Assembly (NCBI RefSeq): GCF_000017685.1
Contig: NC_010843.1
Coordinates: 124,001-188,000 of the forward strand
Origin: Leptospira biflexa serovar Patoc strain 'Patoc 1 (Paris)'
GTDB taxonomy: Bacteria; Spirochaetota; Leptospiria; Leptospirales; Leptospiraceae
Reading direction: 5' to 3'
Length of the DNA: 64,000 nucleotides
The position numbers and the translations under genes were made by a program. The notes beneath the pieces are model-generated. The model made no database searches. It was not told the origin of the DNA and worked only from the letters and a program-made list of their open reading frames with translations. This document shows, piece after piece, positions 9,219 through 16,987 of this stretch (within the stretch, counting starts at the first letter, position 1; each line of letters begins with the position of its first letter).

Positions 9219-9970
9219 TGGGCAAGTAACCTTGTGTGAGAGACTAGAAAAAAACCAACGAGTAAAAAACATTGTGCAATGAGATAAGTGATCCATGGGA
9301 CTTGGAATTCCCATTTTGGGTGTCTTTTGCCGTTGATCGTAGTTTCTCCCATCACAGCATCGGATAATAGGAAAAACAATGCTCCGATCACCAAATAAAT
9401 CCATACTCCGCCATACAGCAGATAGGCGTTCACACATAAAGAGACAAAAAAACATAAGATCAGTCCATAAACAAAGGCAGATGCCATGACCCATTTGGAT
9501 CGATCAGGGTTGTAAACACGGAAATAAAAAATCACTGCGGGGAGAATGATAAAAACAATTGTAATGATGATAGGTCTCATCCCCGTGAACAATTCTTCCC
9601 AACTGATGAGTTGGCGAAAGGCTAACAAAAAAAACACTTGTGCAATTGCAAAACTGAAAATGCCCCCAAGGACTGGATCTTTCAGGTATTTTTTTGCCAA
9701 TGGGAACTGCAAATTGAACCAATCACCTAGTATAGAGAATGCGATTGCATACAATGGATAAGCAAACCTGGCATGCCCAATTTGGAATAACAACCAGGCA
9801 AATACTAGGACTTGGAAGGAAAACCCTAAATAAATCCCGCGTGAAACTTCCAATCGTTTGTTTGGGTTTTGTTCTTCACTGATGGTGAACCAATGGATCG
9901 AAAAAGCAGAAACGATGGCAAATGGAATGGCGGTGAGAATGAAATAATATACCATACTGGATTTTACCAT
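9215..9970 (-). CDS. YhhN-family integral membrane protein (lysoplasmalogenase-like)
   Basis: A 251-residue protein with about eight hydrophobic segments and little soluble sequence. The motifs AIAFSILGDWF (mid-protein) and FFLLSDAVMG (near residue 200) carry the Asp residues conserved in the YhhN/TMEM86 family, some members of which hydrolyse lysoplasmalogen. Its substrate in this organism is unknown. The motif match supports the family, but sequence identity elsewhere looks low. Confidence 0.65.
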   Translation of the reverse strand: MVKSSMVYYFILTAIPFAIVSAFSIHWFTISEEQNPNKRLEVSRGIYLGFSFQVLVFAWLLFQIGHARFAYPLYAIAFSILGDWFNLQFPLAKKYLKDPVLGGIFSFAIAQVFFLLAFRQLISWEELFTGMRPIIITIVFIILPAVIFYFRVYNPDRSKWVMASAFVYGLILCFFVSLCVNAYLLYGGVWIYLVIGALFFLLSDAVMGETTINGKRHPKWEFQVPWITYLIAQCFLLVGFFLVSHTRLLAH

Positions 9971-10145
9971 GGGTCTTCCCGAAATGCAATCGTAAGTTTC
10001 GGAAGTAGTGGTTTCCTTTCCGATTCACTTCTAAAAGAAGCTCATATACCTAAATTTTTTGATGAGGAAGCTGACGTATGTTACTTTGATTCTCATTTTG
10101 AAAAAAAAATCTCATTTCTCAACCTTTCATTTTGTCTAAAATCCA

Positions 10146-10427
10146 GTGGTGATCCTTCGGTTAATTCTCTGCATCTTTCTTTTTTCATTCCTTAGCCATT
10201 GTACAAAAACAAGCCAATCCTACGAAGCTTGTGAACGTGCGGACTTGGATTATTTGGTTTGTTCGCTTGTGGTTTACCAATCTTATGCTTTTTGTGCCGA
10301 AACAGCAGCCAATGTGACTGGGAGTACAGAAGTAAAGGCAGCAGCCAAATTTCGTTGTGATGCCGAACGATTGGTCGGAACCTATTTATGCGACGACATC
10401 AAAAAAAAGAAATGTGGTACCAAATGA
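10146..10427 (+). CDS. Small cysteine-rich predicted lipoprotein
   Basis: A 93-residue product beginning at one of two adjacent GTG codons, with no convincing ribosome site. A hydrophobic signal peptide ends in FLSHC, which fits the relaxed spirochaetal lipobox, with Cys at about residue 19. The mature part holds six further cysteines in an even spread (EACERA, LVCSL, AFCAET, FRCDAE, YLCDD, KKCGTK), suggesting disulfides. No known family is recognised. It lies immediately upstream of a dispersed repeat and the insertion sequence. Confidence 0.6.
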   Translation: MVILRLILCIFLFSFLSHCTKTSQSYEACERADLDYLVCSLVVYQSYAFCAETAANVTGSTEVKAAAKFRCDAERLVGTYLCDDIKKKKCGTK

Positions 10428-10434
10428 TTCTTTG

Positions 10435-10600
10435 GTTACTCCAAATGTACGAAGTGATTTTTCGCCAGCGATAGAAGCGGAAATCCTTTCCTTTTCGCAT
10501 ACAAAATTTGAATCAATTGGAATTGGAAAGATTGGAGCGGATAGCGCGATCGTTTTAGGAATCCAATCAAAAATTTAAAAAACCTTTGCGAGGCGCCCAC
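10435..10600 (+). repeat. Dispersed intergenic repeat, copy A
   Basis: This fills the left part of the gene-free stretch 10428-10809. Shared blocks with copy B (54507-54665, opposite orientation) are CGAAGT, AGCGAT, AGCGGAAA-CCTTTCC, TTGGAAAGATTGGAGCGGA, AGCGCG-TCGTT and a terminal GAGGCGCCC at 10590-10598. The blocks occur in the same order with similar spacing. An open frame crosses it (GKIGADSAIVLGI in copy A, GKIGAESAVVLRL in copy B), but copy B has a stop in that frame, so I treat it as a non-coding or decayed repeat. Confidence 0.75.
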
Positions 10601-10736
10601 CAACACATAGACGCGTTAAACTGTAACCCATGTGAGTGATCGAATGTGTTACCGATGTGCCTTTCCATACAATGAGACATAATCTGCAAGTGACATAATA
10701 CTAATTATGGGAAGTAACTTACTGCATCACGTAAGA

Positions 10737-10784
10737 ATCTACTCGAAACACTAGTCGTTGCATCATCTTAAAATCTACTCCAAA
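10737..10784 (+). repeat. Left subterminal repeats of the insertion sequence
   Basis: Two copies of ATCTACTC(G/C)AAA start 36 bases apart. Upstream at 10676-10683 and 10692-10699 lie two further direct copies of GACATAAT. Such paired sites are typical transposase-binding arrays. Confidence 0.75.
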
Positions 10785-10809
10785 TTAGATAAGGAAACGA
10801 TTCACTCAT

Positions 10810-12147
10810 GTGCAGGTGATGTCCATGAAGCAATCGAAGATGGTGCGTTCTATGTTGGTTCAAGTCTTCAAAGAGAAGTACTTTTGGGCTTCGAAAAAAG
10901 AAAAAAGTCTCATACTCGACCAGTTCGTTGAAGCTACTGGATTCAATCGATCCTATGCCAGAACCGTTCTTAGAAAGAAAAAAGACAATCTCATCAAACT
11001 GAGACCGAGAAAGAAGCGTCTATCTAACTATGATGATGACGTCAGATTCTATTTAGAGAAGATCTGGGAGATCCTGGATAGAATTTGTGGGAAAAGACTC
11101 GTGATGGCATTGCCAGACGTTTTATCCAAACTTGAACAGTTCAAAGTATTTAAAATTGATAAAACAACCAAAGAAAAACTTCTCTCAATCAGCTCTGCCA
11201 CTGTAGATCGGTTATTGAAACCTGCCAGGAAAAAACTTGGTCGCAAAGGCACTTCTACAACGAAGCAACCTAAATACCTAATTGATCGGATCCCAATCAA
11301 AACGTTCGGTGAATGGAAAAGTTCTCTACCTGGCTTTGTTCAAATCGATCTAGTAGCCCATAATGGTGGAAATGTATTTGGAGGATTTTATTCAACGCTT
11401 GCAGCAACTGATGTTTGTACGGGATGGACAGTTTGTATACTGGTGAAAGATAAAACTCAATTCCAGATGCTAAAAGCATTAATAAAACTGAAAAAAATAT
11501 TACCCTTCCCACTTTTGGGAATCCATTCCGATAACGGTGCAGAATTTATTAATCAAACAATCTTAACGTATGCAGAAAGAAACGACATCCAATTCACTCG
11601 TGGAAGACCATATAAAAAGAATGATAACCCACATATTGAACAGAAGAATTACAGTGTTGTGAGAAGGAATACTGGATATTTGCGTATTGAAAATCAAAGC
11701 CAAGCAGATATTATCAGATCTCTTTACCAAGATTTAAATACTTACAATAATTACTTTTTACCAGTAATGATTCTAAAGGAGAAACATAGGATTGGTTCTA
11801 AAGCAATACGAAGGTATGACGAAGCAAAATCACCATACCGAAGGATACTGGCTAGAAAAGATATTTCGAAAACGATAAAAGCTTCTATGAAAAAGATTTA
11901 CGAGAAGTTGAATATTTTCGAATTAAAGAATCAGGTCAATCATTGGCAAAATGAAATTGTGAAGATTGCTGCCCCTATTCGTAATCCAATAGACAAAGTG
12001 AAAGTTAGAAGGAAGAAAGGAATCGTTCATACAATTCCGAAATGGAGACGAGAAGTAAATTCAGATACAAAAAATCCATTCCTTGAAAGACAACGTGTTG
12101 AAGAAATGAGGCGAGCTGCAGAACAAGTTTGGGCAAAAAGAAAATAG
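10810..12147 (+). CDS. DDE (rve-type) transposase
   Basis: A 445-residue transposase, intact and uninterrupted. The N-terminal 150 residues are basic and helical with a helix-turn-helix region (VEATGFNRSYARTVLRKK). The catalytic core follows: Asp in FVQIDLVAHNGG (near 180), Asp in LLGIHSDNGAEF (near 240) and Glu in NPHIEQKNY (near 275). The C terminus is Lys/Arg-rich. It starts at GTG 10810, though ATG codons at 10819 or 10825 are also possible. The fold is the integrase core; I do not assign an IS family. All three acidic residues are present, so the element may be active. Confidence 0.88.
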   Translation: MQVMSMKQSKMVRSMLVQVFKEKYFWASKKEKSLILDQFVEATGFNRSYARTVLRKKKDNLIKLRPRKKRLSNYDDDVRFYLEKIWEILDRICGKRLVMALPDVLSKLEQFKVFKIDKTTKEKLLSISSATVDRLLKPARKKLGRKGTSTTKQPKYLIDRIPIKTFGEWKSSLPGFVQIDLVAHNGGNVFGGFYSTLAATDVCTGWTVCILVKDKTQFQMLKALIKLKKILPFPLLGIHSDNGAEFINQTILTYAERNDIQFTRGRPYKKNDNPHIEQKNYSVVRRNTGYLRIENQSQADIIRSLYQDLNTYNNYFLPVMILKEKHRIGSKAIRRYDEAKSPYRRILARKDISKTIKASMKKIYEKLNIFELKNQVNHWQNEIVKIAAPIRNPIDKVKVRRKKGIVHTIPKWRREVNSDTKNPFLERQRVEEMRRAAEQVWAKRK

Positions 12148-12174
12148 CTTGGAATCTTTTTGCTCTCTGTTATA

Positions 12175-12222
12175 TTTGGAGTAGATTTTTATTTGATTCA
12201 CCACTTAACATTTCGAGTAGAT
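12175..12222 (-). repeat. Right subterminal repeats of the insertion sequence
   Basis: TTTGGAGTAGAT at 12175-12186 and TTTCGAGTAGAT at 12211-12222 are exact inverted copies of the left pair, in mirror order and with identical 36-base spacing. They begin 28 bases after the transposase stop. Confidence 0.75.
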
Positions 12223-12315
12223 AAAACAAGATTCAATACGAGTAACATATTGCGTCAAAATAGATAGTATCTGAAATCAAAATCATGCTTCCAAAGGAAA
12301 AGGATTCGAAGTAAC

Positions 12316-12441
12316 ATTCTACCTCTTTTTTTCGTGGCAATCGTTTGGACAGGATGCTCTCCGATCCAAACGAGAAAGGCACTCATAAGATTTACCTCAG
12401 GTAGCAATGGACAAACTAGTTTAAAAAATCGAAGCTTGTGA
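12316..12441 (+). pseudogene. Remnant of a lipoprotein gene next to the insertion sequence
   Basis: Reading from ATT at 12316 gives a typical lipoprotein signal peptide, ILPLFFVAIVWTGC, with the Cys codon at 12355-12357, then about 27 residues to a TGA at 12439. The open frame extends back to a TAG near 12265 but has no ATG, GTG or TTG before the signal peptide. The signal-like run with a proper lipobox is unlikely by chance. The best reading is a gene whose start and most of its body are missing, possibly through the nearby insertion. An ATT or other rare start cannot be excluded. Its tail overlaps the convergent lipoprotein gene. Confidence 0.4.
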
Positions 12442-12814
12442 CTTCTTCAATCTTACATGAGAGTTCGACCGAAGCATAGTTAGGAAGCGCTAACCCTAGG
12501 ACATAAATATTTTTAACACAAGCATCGACGCCATCTCGCTTATAATACTTATCTGGATCGATTTCGGCTAGGACTGGAATTAATACGTCGTTTAATAAGG
12601 CAGACGAAGCCTCTGCGCCAGACGAATTGACACCAAGTGGAGCAAATTTGATCCCATCAATTCTTTTGGATGCTTGTAACAGCGACGCTTTTGCATCAGC
12701 ACCTAAAATATTGTCATTGCTCAACCTAGCAAGCGTTGGTTGGTTACAATTTGTAACGAAAGTCAAACCTAAAAAGAGAATCCCAATCAAGAGTGATTTG
12801 TTTTTGTGTGTCAT
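12416..12814 (-). CDS. Predicted lipoprotein of unknown function
   Basis: A 132-residue protein. The signal peptide (LLIGILFLGLTFVTNC) ends at a Cys near residue 23 in a relaxed spirochaetal lipobox. The mature region has two further cysteines (DACVKNI and ELSCKIEE) and an Ala/Ser-rich helical middle with KRIDGIKFAPLGVN. The layout resembles small paralogous lipoproteins of Leptospira, but I cannot name a function. It would be exported and anchored in the inner or outer membrane. Confidence 0.6.
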   Translation of the reverse strand: MTHKNKSLLIGILFLGLTFVTNCNQPTLARLSNDNILGADAKASLLQASKRIDGIKFAPLGVNSSGAEASSALLNDVLIPVLAEIDPDKYYKRDGVDACVKNIYVLGLALPNYASVELSCKIEEVTSFDFLN

Positions 12815-13117
12815 AACGGAAAGAGTTTAATCTATGAAAATAAGAGAAGTCAATCGGAAAGAGACTCTGCACTCCCAAGAGTGATAAAAATGATTCCTAC
12901 GGAATTCGTTGCGAGAATGGATTGGAACCATTCTAATGGCTAGATTGAGTTGTCGTAAAGATGAACTTTTGTTTGTAATTTTTTGACAAGAATGAGTGCG
13001 GGTTGACGGGATTGCTCGTTTGTGTTAGGAGAGAAATCGGCAAAGCCCACAAGCCCACCTCCACCACCCGATTCAGGGCGGGGGCCGCCCTGGTGGATTG
13101 AATGCGACATAGAAAAA
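12815..13117. other. Gene-free stretch holding a GC-rich hairpin
   Basis: No convincing coding frame was found in these 303 bases. The left half is featureless and AT-rich and probably holds the promoter of the lipoprotein at 12416. The right end contains a tandem AAGCCCAC pair and the GC-rich hairpin listed at 13061-13096. Confidence 0.5.
13061..13096. repeat. GC-rich hairpin, REP-like
   Basis: CAGGGCGG at 13074-13081 pairs perfectly with CCGCCCTG at 13085-13092 across a GGG loop. Outer CCAC and GTGG can extend the stem. Its composition is unlike the AT-rich surroundings. It may terminate the upstream-facing HAMP gene or be a dispersed palindromic element; no T tail is present. Confidence 0.55.
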
Positions 13118-13669
13118 TTATGTAGCTTTTTTGCCGCCTTCGTTCATCCTCTTTTGGATCACTTCGTTCAATACTTCTACCAATTCTTGGAACTCATCCC
13201 CTTTACGGATGCGAATGGTTTCGATAGGTTCACCTGAAGCCATCCTTTGTAGGGAACGTTTGATGCTAAAAACGGGTCCAGCCATCTTATGTGATTTGAA
13301 GATCGAAAAGACAGTGATTAAGAAGAGATAAAGAACTGACAAGGTCACAACCGCATCTTTTTGGATTTCGTATCGATCCAATTTGTGGTCATAGTCTGGA
13401 AGGTAAATCTCCCTTGGCACATATTTTTCTTTTGCTTCGCCAGGAGCGGCATCTTCATTTTCTACTTTCCAGTAGACGGTTTGGGCATCTTGGCGCAAAC
13501 GAAAGACTGCTCCTCCATCATATTTCGATTGGTTCAACCAATACAAGGACAAGAGAGTCACAATCACTCCAGAAATAAACAGAAGGGAATAATGGGCTAA
13601 GAATTTTAATTGGAATTCTTTATCGATGAGATATCGGAATCGAAAGTTTTTTTTGTGATTCTCTGGCAT
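13118..13669 (-). CDS. Two-helix membrane protein with HAMP domain
   Basis: A 183-residue protein. TM1 lies at about residues 27-45 (SLLFISGVIVTLLSLYWL), with a 60-residue external loop rich in charged residues and TM2 at 105-123 (AVVTLSVLYLFLITVFSIF). A HAMP segment follows (HKMAGPVFSIKRSLQRMASGEP, split across the helix-1 and linker parts, then a GDEFQELVEVLNE helix 2). There is no output domain: the protein stops just after HAMP. Similar short proteins in spirochaetes are of unknown function and might act in trans on other signalling proteins. It lies 81 bases downstream of the fecR-like gene on the same strand. Confidence 0.7.
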   Translation of the reverse strand: MPENHKKNFRFRYLIDKEFQLKFLAHYSLLFISGVIVTLLSLYWLNQSKYDGGAVFRLRQDAQTVYWKVENEDAAPGEAKEKYVPREIYLPDYDHKLDRYEIQKDAVVTLSVLYLFLITVFSIFKSHKMAGPVFSIKRSLQRMASGEPIETIRIRKGDEFQELVEVLNEVIQKRMNEGGKKAT

Positions 13670-13750
13670 AATTTCCTTTAAAATGGACTTACAGGTTCTC
13701 GGTAAAGAGCCTTTCAGAAAAAGGAAATCTTGTCAAAAAACTTCTGGATT

Positions 13751-14794
13751 TTAACGGATTTTTTCTGTTTCGAGGATGTTTTGAATGGGGATCTCAATTT
13801 GCCCATCAAGACCTTGGAAATGCAGATGGGTTTCGGTTTGTCCTAAGATGACTCCTCTCAGTTCTGTTCCATCTTCCAAACGCACCAATTCCAATCGAGA
13901 GTGTTCTTTGTAGAGTAAAGATTCCTTGGCAAGTACGGACTGAGTATAAAAAGCTTTTAGCTCTTTGTCTTCTTTGGGACTGACTTTTGAAGCCAACTCT
14001 GGGATGGACTCTCCAAGTTTAACAACGGCTTGTTGCTTGGAATTTAAGATTAAGTCGCCGAATGCGACGGTTCCCTCGCGAACAGCAACAGTTTCTACAT
14101 TCCCATCGAACGATACACTAAATAACGTCCCACGAACTTGTGTCAGGTGCTCTCCTGCTTGGACAACGAATTCGCTATCCTTGGAAAGTTTGGAAACAGA
14201 AGCAAAAAGTTTCCCTTTTTTGACTGAAAATTTTTGGGAGAGTGATCCTTCATTTGTTTTCTGCAAGTTGTTGACAACAACTTCCGATTGGGAGCTGATG
14301 CGAATCCAAGATCCAGTTTCAAAATGTAAGTCAACCTGGGAATTTACTTCAGTTACAATGGAGTCACCCGAAGTGAGTTGGTATCGTTCGACGAGAGCAA
14401 CTGGAGTGTTACTTCCAGAAGGGATGACAAAAACTTTACCTTTGATTTGGGAGACAGAGACGAGCAATGGTGAGGTGACCTCACGTTTTTCTTCCTTGAC
14501 TGAGGCAGATGCCACTTCGATCGAAGTGCTTTCATTTGGTTTTTGAAGGAATACAAAGAGAAGACTTGCCGCAAGTGCAAATGTCGTCCCACCAACCGCA
14601 ACGAGTCCAATCGGTCTACGAAAGAAGGAAACCACTTGGTGGGATTGTTTTGGTTTTCCTTGGAGATCAAAACGAATCGGTCGTCGGGATACCTCTTCCC
14701 AATTGGGGAAATCCAAGTTTTCTGTAACCTTGGATGGCTTTCGCAAAAGGGATTCCAATGCCTCGATGTGTTTTTGATCTTCTAATTCGCTCAT
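13751..14794 (-). CDS. FecR-domain membrane protein (possible anti-sigma factor)
   Basis: A 347-residue protein. A cytoplasmic N terminus of about 65 residues is followed by one membrane helix (RPIGLVAVGGTTFALAASLLFVFL) and an external FecR domain, recognisable by YQLTSGDSIVTEVNSQVDLHF, the LxFxVKKGKLFASV strand pair and TQVRGTLFSVSF. A C-terminal region (LRGVILGQTETHLHFQ) is separate. It starts 5 bases after the ECF sigma gene's stop, so the pair is co-transcribed and probably forms a sigma/anti-sigma switch. No TonB-dependent receptor lies nearby, which argues against a classical iron-citrate system. Confidence 0.8.
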   Translation of the reverse strand: MSELEDQKHIEALESLLRKPSKVTENLDFPNWEEVSRRPIRFDLQGKPKQSHQVVSFFRRPIGLVAVGGTTFALAASLLFVFLQKPNESTSIEVASASVKEEKREVTSPLLVSVSQIKGKVFVIPSGSNTPVALVERYQLTSGDSIVTEVNSQVDLHFETGSWIRISSQSEVVVNNLQKTNEGSLSQKFSVKKGKLFASVSKLSKDSEFVVQAGEHLTQVRGTLFSVSFDGNVETVAVREGTVAFGDLILNSKQQAVVKLGESIPELASKVSPKEDKELKAFYTQSVLAKESLLYKEHSRLELVRLEDGTELRGVILGQTETHLHFQGLDGQIEIPIQNILETEKIR

Positions 14795-14799
14795 TCGTA

Positions 14800-15318
14800 T
14801 TAATCTGGAACCAGATTTTCCCTTTTTGCTATGGCCAAAACTTTTTCAGTGGCTTTGATGACAAGCCTTGACGCGGTGGAAACAGATACGCCTAAAACTT
14901 CTGCGATCTGAACGAGTTGGAACCCTTCTACGTTTTTTAATAATAAAGCAGACCGTTCCTCTTCGGAAAGTTCCCCGAGGAATGAATACAATCGATCTTC
15001 TAAGTCTTGGTATTCTGCCTTTGTTTCTAATTTGGGATTGTGGCTATGAAATTCGATCTCATCCGAGGCAATTTCCCGAGAGGTGGAAAACTTTTTGGCA
15101 TAATTGATGGATAAATTGCGTGCGATGGTGTACAAAACCATGATGGACTTCTCTTCTGAGAGGCCAGCATTGCCATAATGTTTATGGAAACTTAAAAAGC
15201 TGTCTTGCATTAAATCCATGGCTGTGTCCGCATTTTGAGTGTATTTATAAAGGAAGTCAAAAATTCGTTTATGACTTCTTTCGTAGATTTGACTCATGGA
15301 GACTAAATTGTCGGACAC
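14800..15318 (-). CDS. ECF-type RNA polymerase sigma factor
   Basis: A 172-residue sigma-70 family protein. Region 2 covers about residues 10-75 (IFDFLYKYTQNADTAMDLMQDSFL, then TIARNLSINYAKK). Region 4 covers 110-165 (LSEEERSALLLKNVEGFQLVQIAEVLGVSVSTASRL). Either the GTG at 15318 or an in-frame ATG at 15297 may be the start. It heads the operon with the FecR-type gene and perhaps the HAMP protein, which suggests control of an envelope or stress response. Confidence 0.88.
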   Translation of the reverse strand: MSDNLVSMSQIYERSHKRIFDFLYKYTQNADTAMDLMQDSFLSFHKHYGNAGLSEEKSIMVLYTIARNLSINYAKKFSTSREIASDEIEFHSHNPKLETKAEYQDLEDRLYSFLGELSEEERSALLLKNVEGFQLVQIAEVLGVSVSTASRLVIKATEKVLAIAKRENLVPD

Positions 15319-15420
15319 AATCTTGTATGTGTTCGTAAAACCAAGTCTCTGACAAGTAAAATCCCATTCCTCTCTGTAAAAGAAAACAATTGGGAGGAGA
15401 ACAATTCTCAGAAACTCGGT

Positions 15421-16824
15421 TTATTTTTCGCGCAAAAGGGCGTCATTCGCCGCATTTTTGTAAGCCCCGATCATAGTTGGGTAATTGAAAATATGTTCGG
15501 TGAAATACTCAATGGGAGCTTTTAGGTTCACAACACACTGCCCAAGGGCAATGAGCTCTGTTGCTTTATCCGAAATGATATGGACTCCCAAAACTCTCCT
15601 TGTCTGTTTATCGAATAAAATCTTTAATAATCCCACTTGGTCTCCACTGATTTGAGCCCTTGTGATGGTATCAAACTTGGCAAGACCCACTCCGTATGGA
15701 ACTCCCCTTTTTTTGAGTGCTTCTTCAGTGGGTCCAATCGTTGCAATTTCTGGTAACGTATAAATCCCAATTGGGAATTCTTCCGCATCAACAGGGACCG
15801 AAGGCAAACCAAACATGTGTTTTGCGACATAAGCGCCTTGGTACATAGACACAGATGCTAAGCTTGGGAATCCAATGACATCCCCACAGGCGTAAATATT
15901 GGGGATATTCGTTTGGTAATTTTCATTCACTTGGATTTGTTTACGATCATTGGGTAGGATCCCGACTGCCTCTAAACCCAAATTGTCTACATTTCCTAAG
16001 CGACCTCTTGAAATGAGTACTTGATTGACTGTTATCACCTCACCCTTGTTTGTTGTGAGTTGGAATCCTGTTTCTTCAGAGATTTTTTGATAACTGGTGA
16101 TGGATGAATCCACATGGATTTGGATCCCAGCATTTTGCATGATGCGAGTCATTTCATTCGAAATGTCTTCATCTAAGAATCCGAGGATGCGACTTTGTGA
16201 ATCGAATAAATGTACCTTCACACCAATATGGGCAAAAATCGTAGCATATTCAGAACCTATGATCCCAGCTCCAATGACGGCAAGAGTTCTTGGCATTTTT
16301 TTCATCGCAAACAATCCATCACTATCGTAAACTAATCCTTCTTCGAAGGGGATGTTTTCGTTTGTGGGACGCCTTGGGCTACTGCCTGTTGCAATGAGTA
16401 TGTTTTCAGTTTCGTACACTTTTTTTCTGCCAGCTGAGTCTGTGACTTCTACTTGGTTTTTGTCGATGATTTTCCCCCAACCAGTGAGTGTTGTGACTCG
16501 GTTTTGGATCATTTGTTCTCTTGTGACATCTTCTTCTTTTTCAATGACAGTTCCGGCACGGAACATCAGCTCTTGTAATGTCAGTTGGGCTGTCTGAGGA
16601 GACTGCAATCCATGGAGGTTGGAAAGTTTTAGATTTCGGTAGAACCGACTGGTTTCTTGTAAGGATTTGGAAGGGATTGTCCCCCAGTGGACGCAACCCC
16701 CGCCTAAATAGGGATCTTTTTCTATGATAGCAGCTTTTTTGCCGAGTTTACTTGCCTGAATGGCGGCTTTTTGAGCGGCAGGACCGCCCCCGATAGCAAT
16801 TAAATCAAATCGATTGATGGACAT
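15421..16824 (-). CDS. sthA: Soluble pyridine nucleotide transhydrogenase-like flavoprotein
   Basis: A protein of 467 residues from the ATG at 16824; the longer frame begins with TTG and adds a hydrophobic stretch, so it is less likely. It belongs to the FAD-linked class I disulfide oxidoreductases: FAD site IAIGGGPAAQKAA, GGGCVHWGTIPSKSL, NAD site AVIGAGIIGSEYA, FAD site YACGDVIG, and a dimerisation domain. Only the first Cys of the redox pair is present, as in SthA rather than dihydrolipoamide dehydrogenase. That supports NADPH/NAD transhydrogenation. No dehydrogenase-complex genes lie nearby. Confidence 0.82.
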   Translation of the reverse strand: MSINRFDLIAIGGGPAAQKAAIQASKLGKKAAIIEKDPYLGGGCVHWGTIPSKSLQETSRFYRNLKLSNLHGLQSPQTAQLTLQELMFRAGTVIEKEEDVTREQMIQNRVTTLTGWGKIIDKNQVEVTDSAGRKKVYETENILIATGSSPRRPTNENIPFEEGLVYDSDGLFAMKKMPRTLAVIGAGIIGSEYATIFAHIGVKVHLFDSQSRILGFLDEDISNEMTRIMQNAGIQIHVDSSITSYQKISEETGFQLTTNKGEVITVNQVLISRGRLGNVDNLGLEAVGILPNDRKQIQVNENYQTNIPNIYACGDVIGFPSLASVSMYQGAYVAKHMFGLPSVPVDAEEFPIGIYTLPEIATIGPTEEALKKRGVPYGVGLAKFDTITRAQISGDQVGLLKILFDKQTRRVLGVHIISDKATELIALGQCVVNLKAPIEYFTEHIFNYPTMIGAYKNAANDALLREK

Positions 16825-16987
16825 TGGATAAAAGAACGCTACCGATAAAGTGAAAAATAGCAAGCAAAAATGAATCTTCGGTCTCCATTGTGCCAGTTTG
16901 GTTTGCCATCTCCACCTAACAATATTAAAGACGGATCACAAAAAATCTTGCAATATCAATTTGTGATTTTAGCATTCAGTCAAGCAT

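Larger units (their letters stand above)
10737..12222 (+). mobile_element. Insertion sequence with DDE transposase and nested inverted repeats
   Basis: One transposase gene is flanked by two exact 12-bp inverted pairs: ATCTACTCGAAA at 10737-10748 with its complement at 12211-12222, and ATCTACTCCAAA at 10773-10784 with its complement at 12175-12186. Both sides use the same 36-base spacing. The true ends probably lie further out: AATGTGTTAC at 10643-10652 and its near complement at 12242-12251 are candidates. I could not find a target-site duplication, so the given limits are only the minimum extent. The IS family was not identified. Confidence 0.75.

Noticed and set aside
10357..10578. 73-residue frame crossing repeat copy A
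   Set aside because: It overlaps the lipoprotein gene's end in another frame and the equivalent frame in copy B is interrupted, so coding is not supported.
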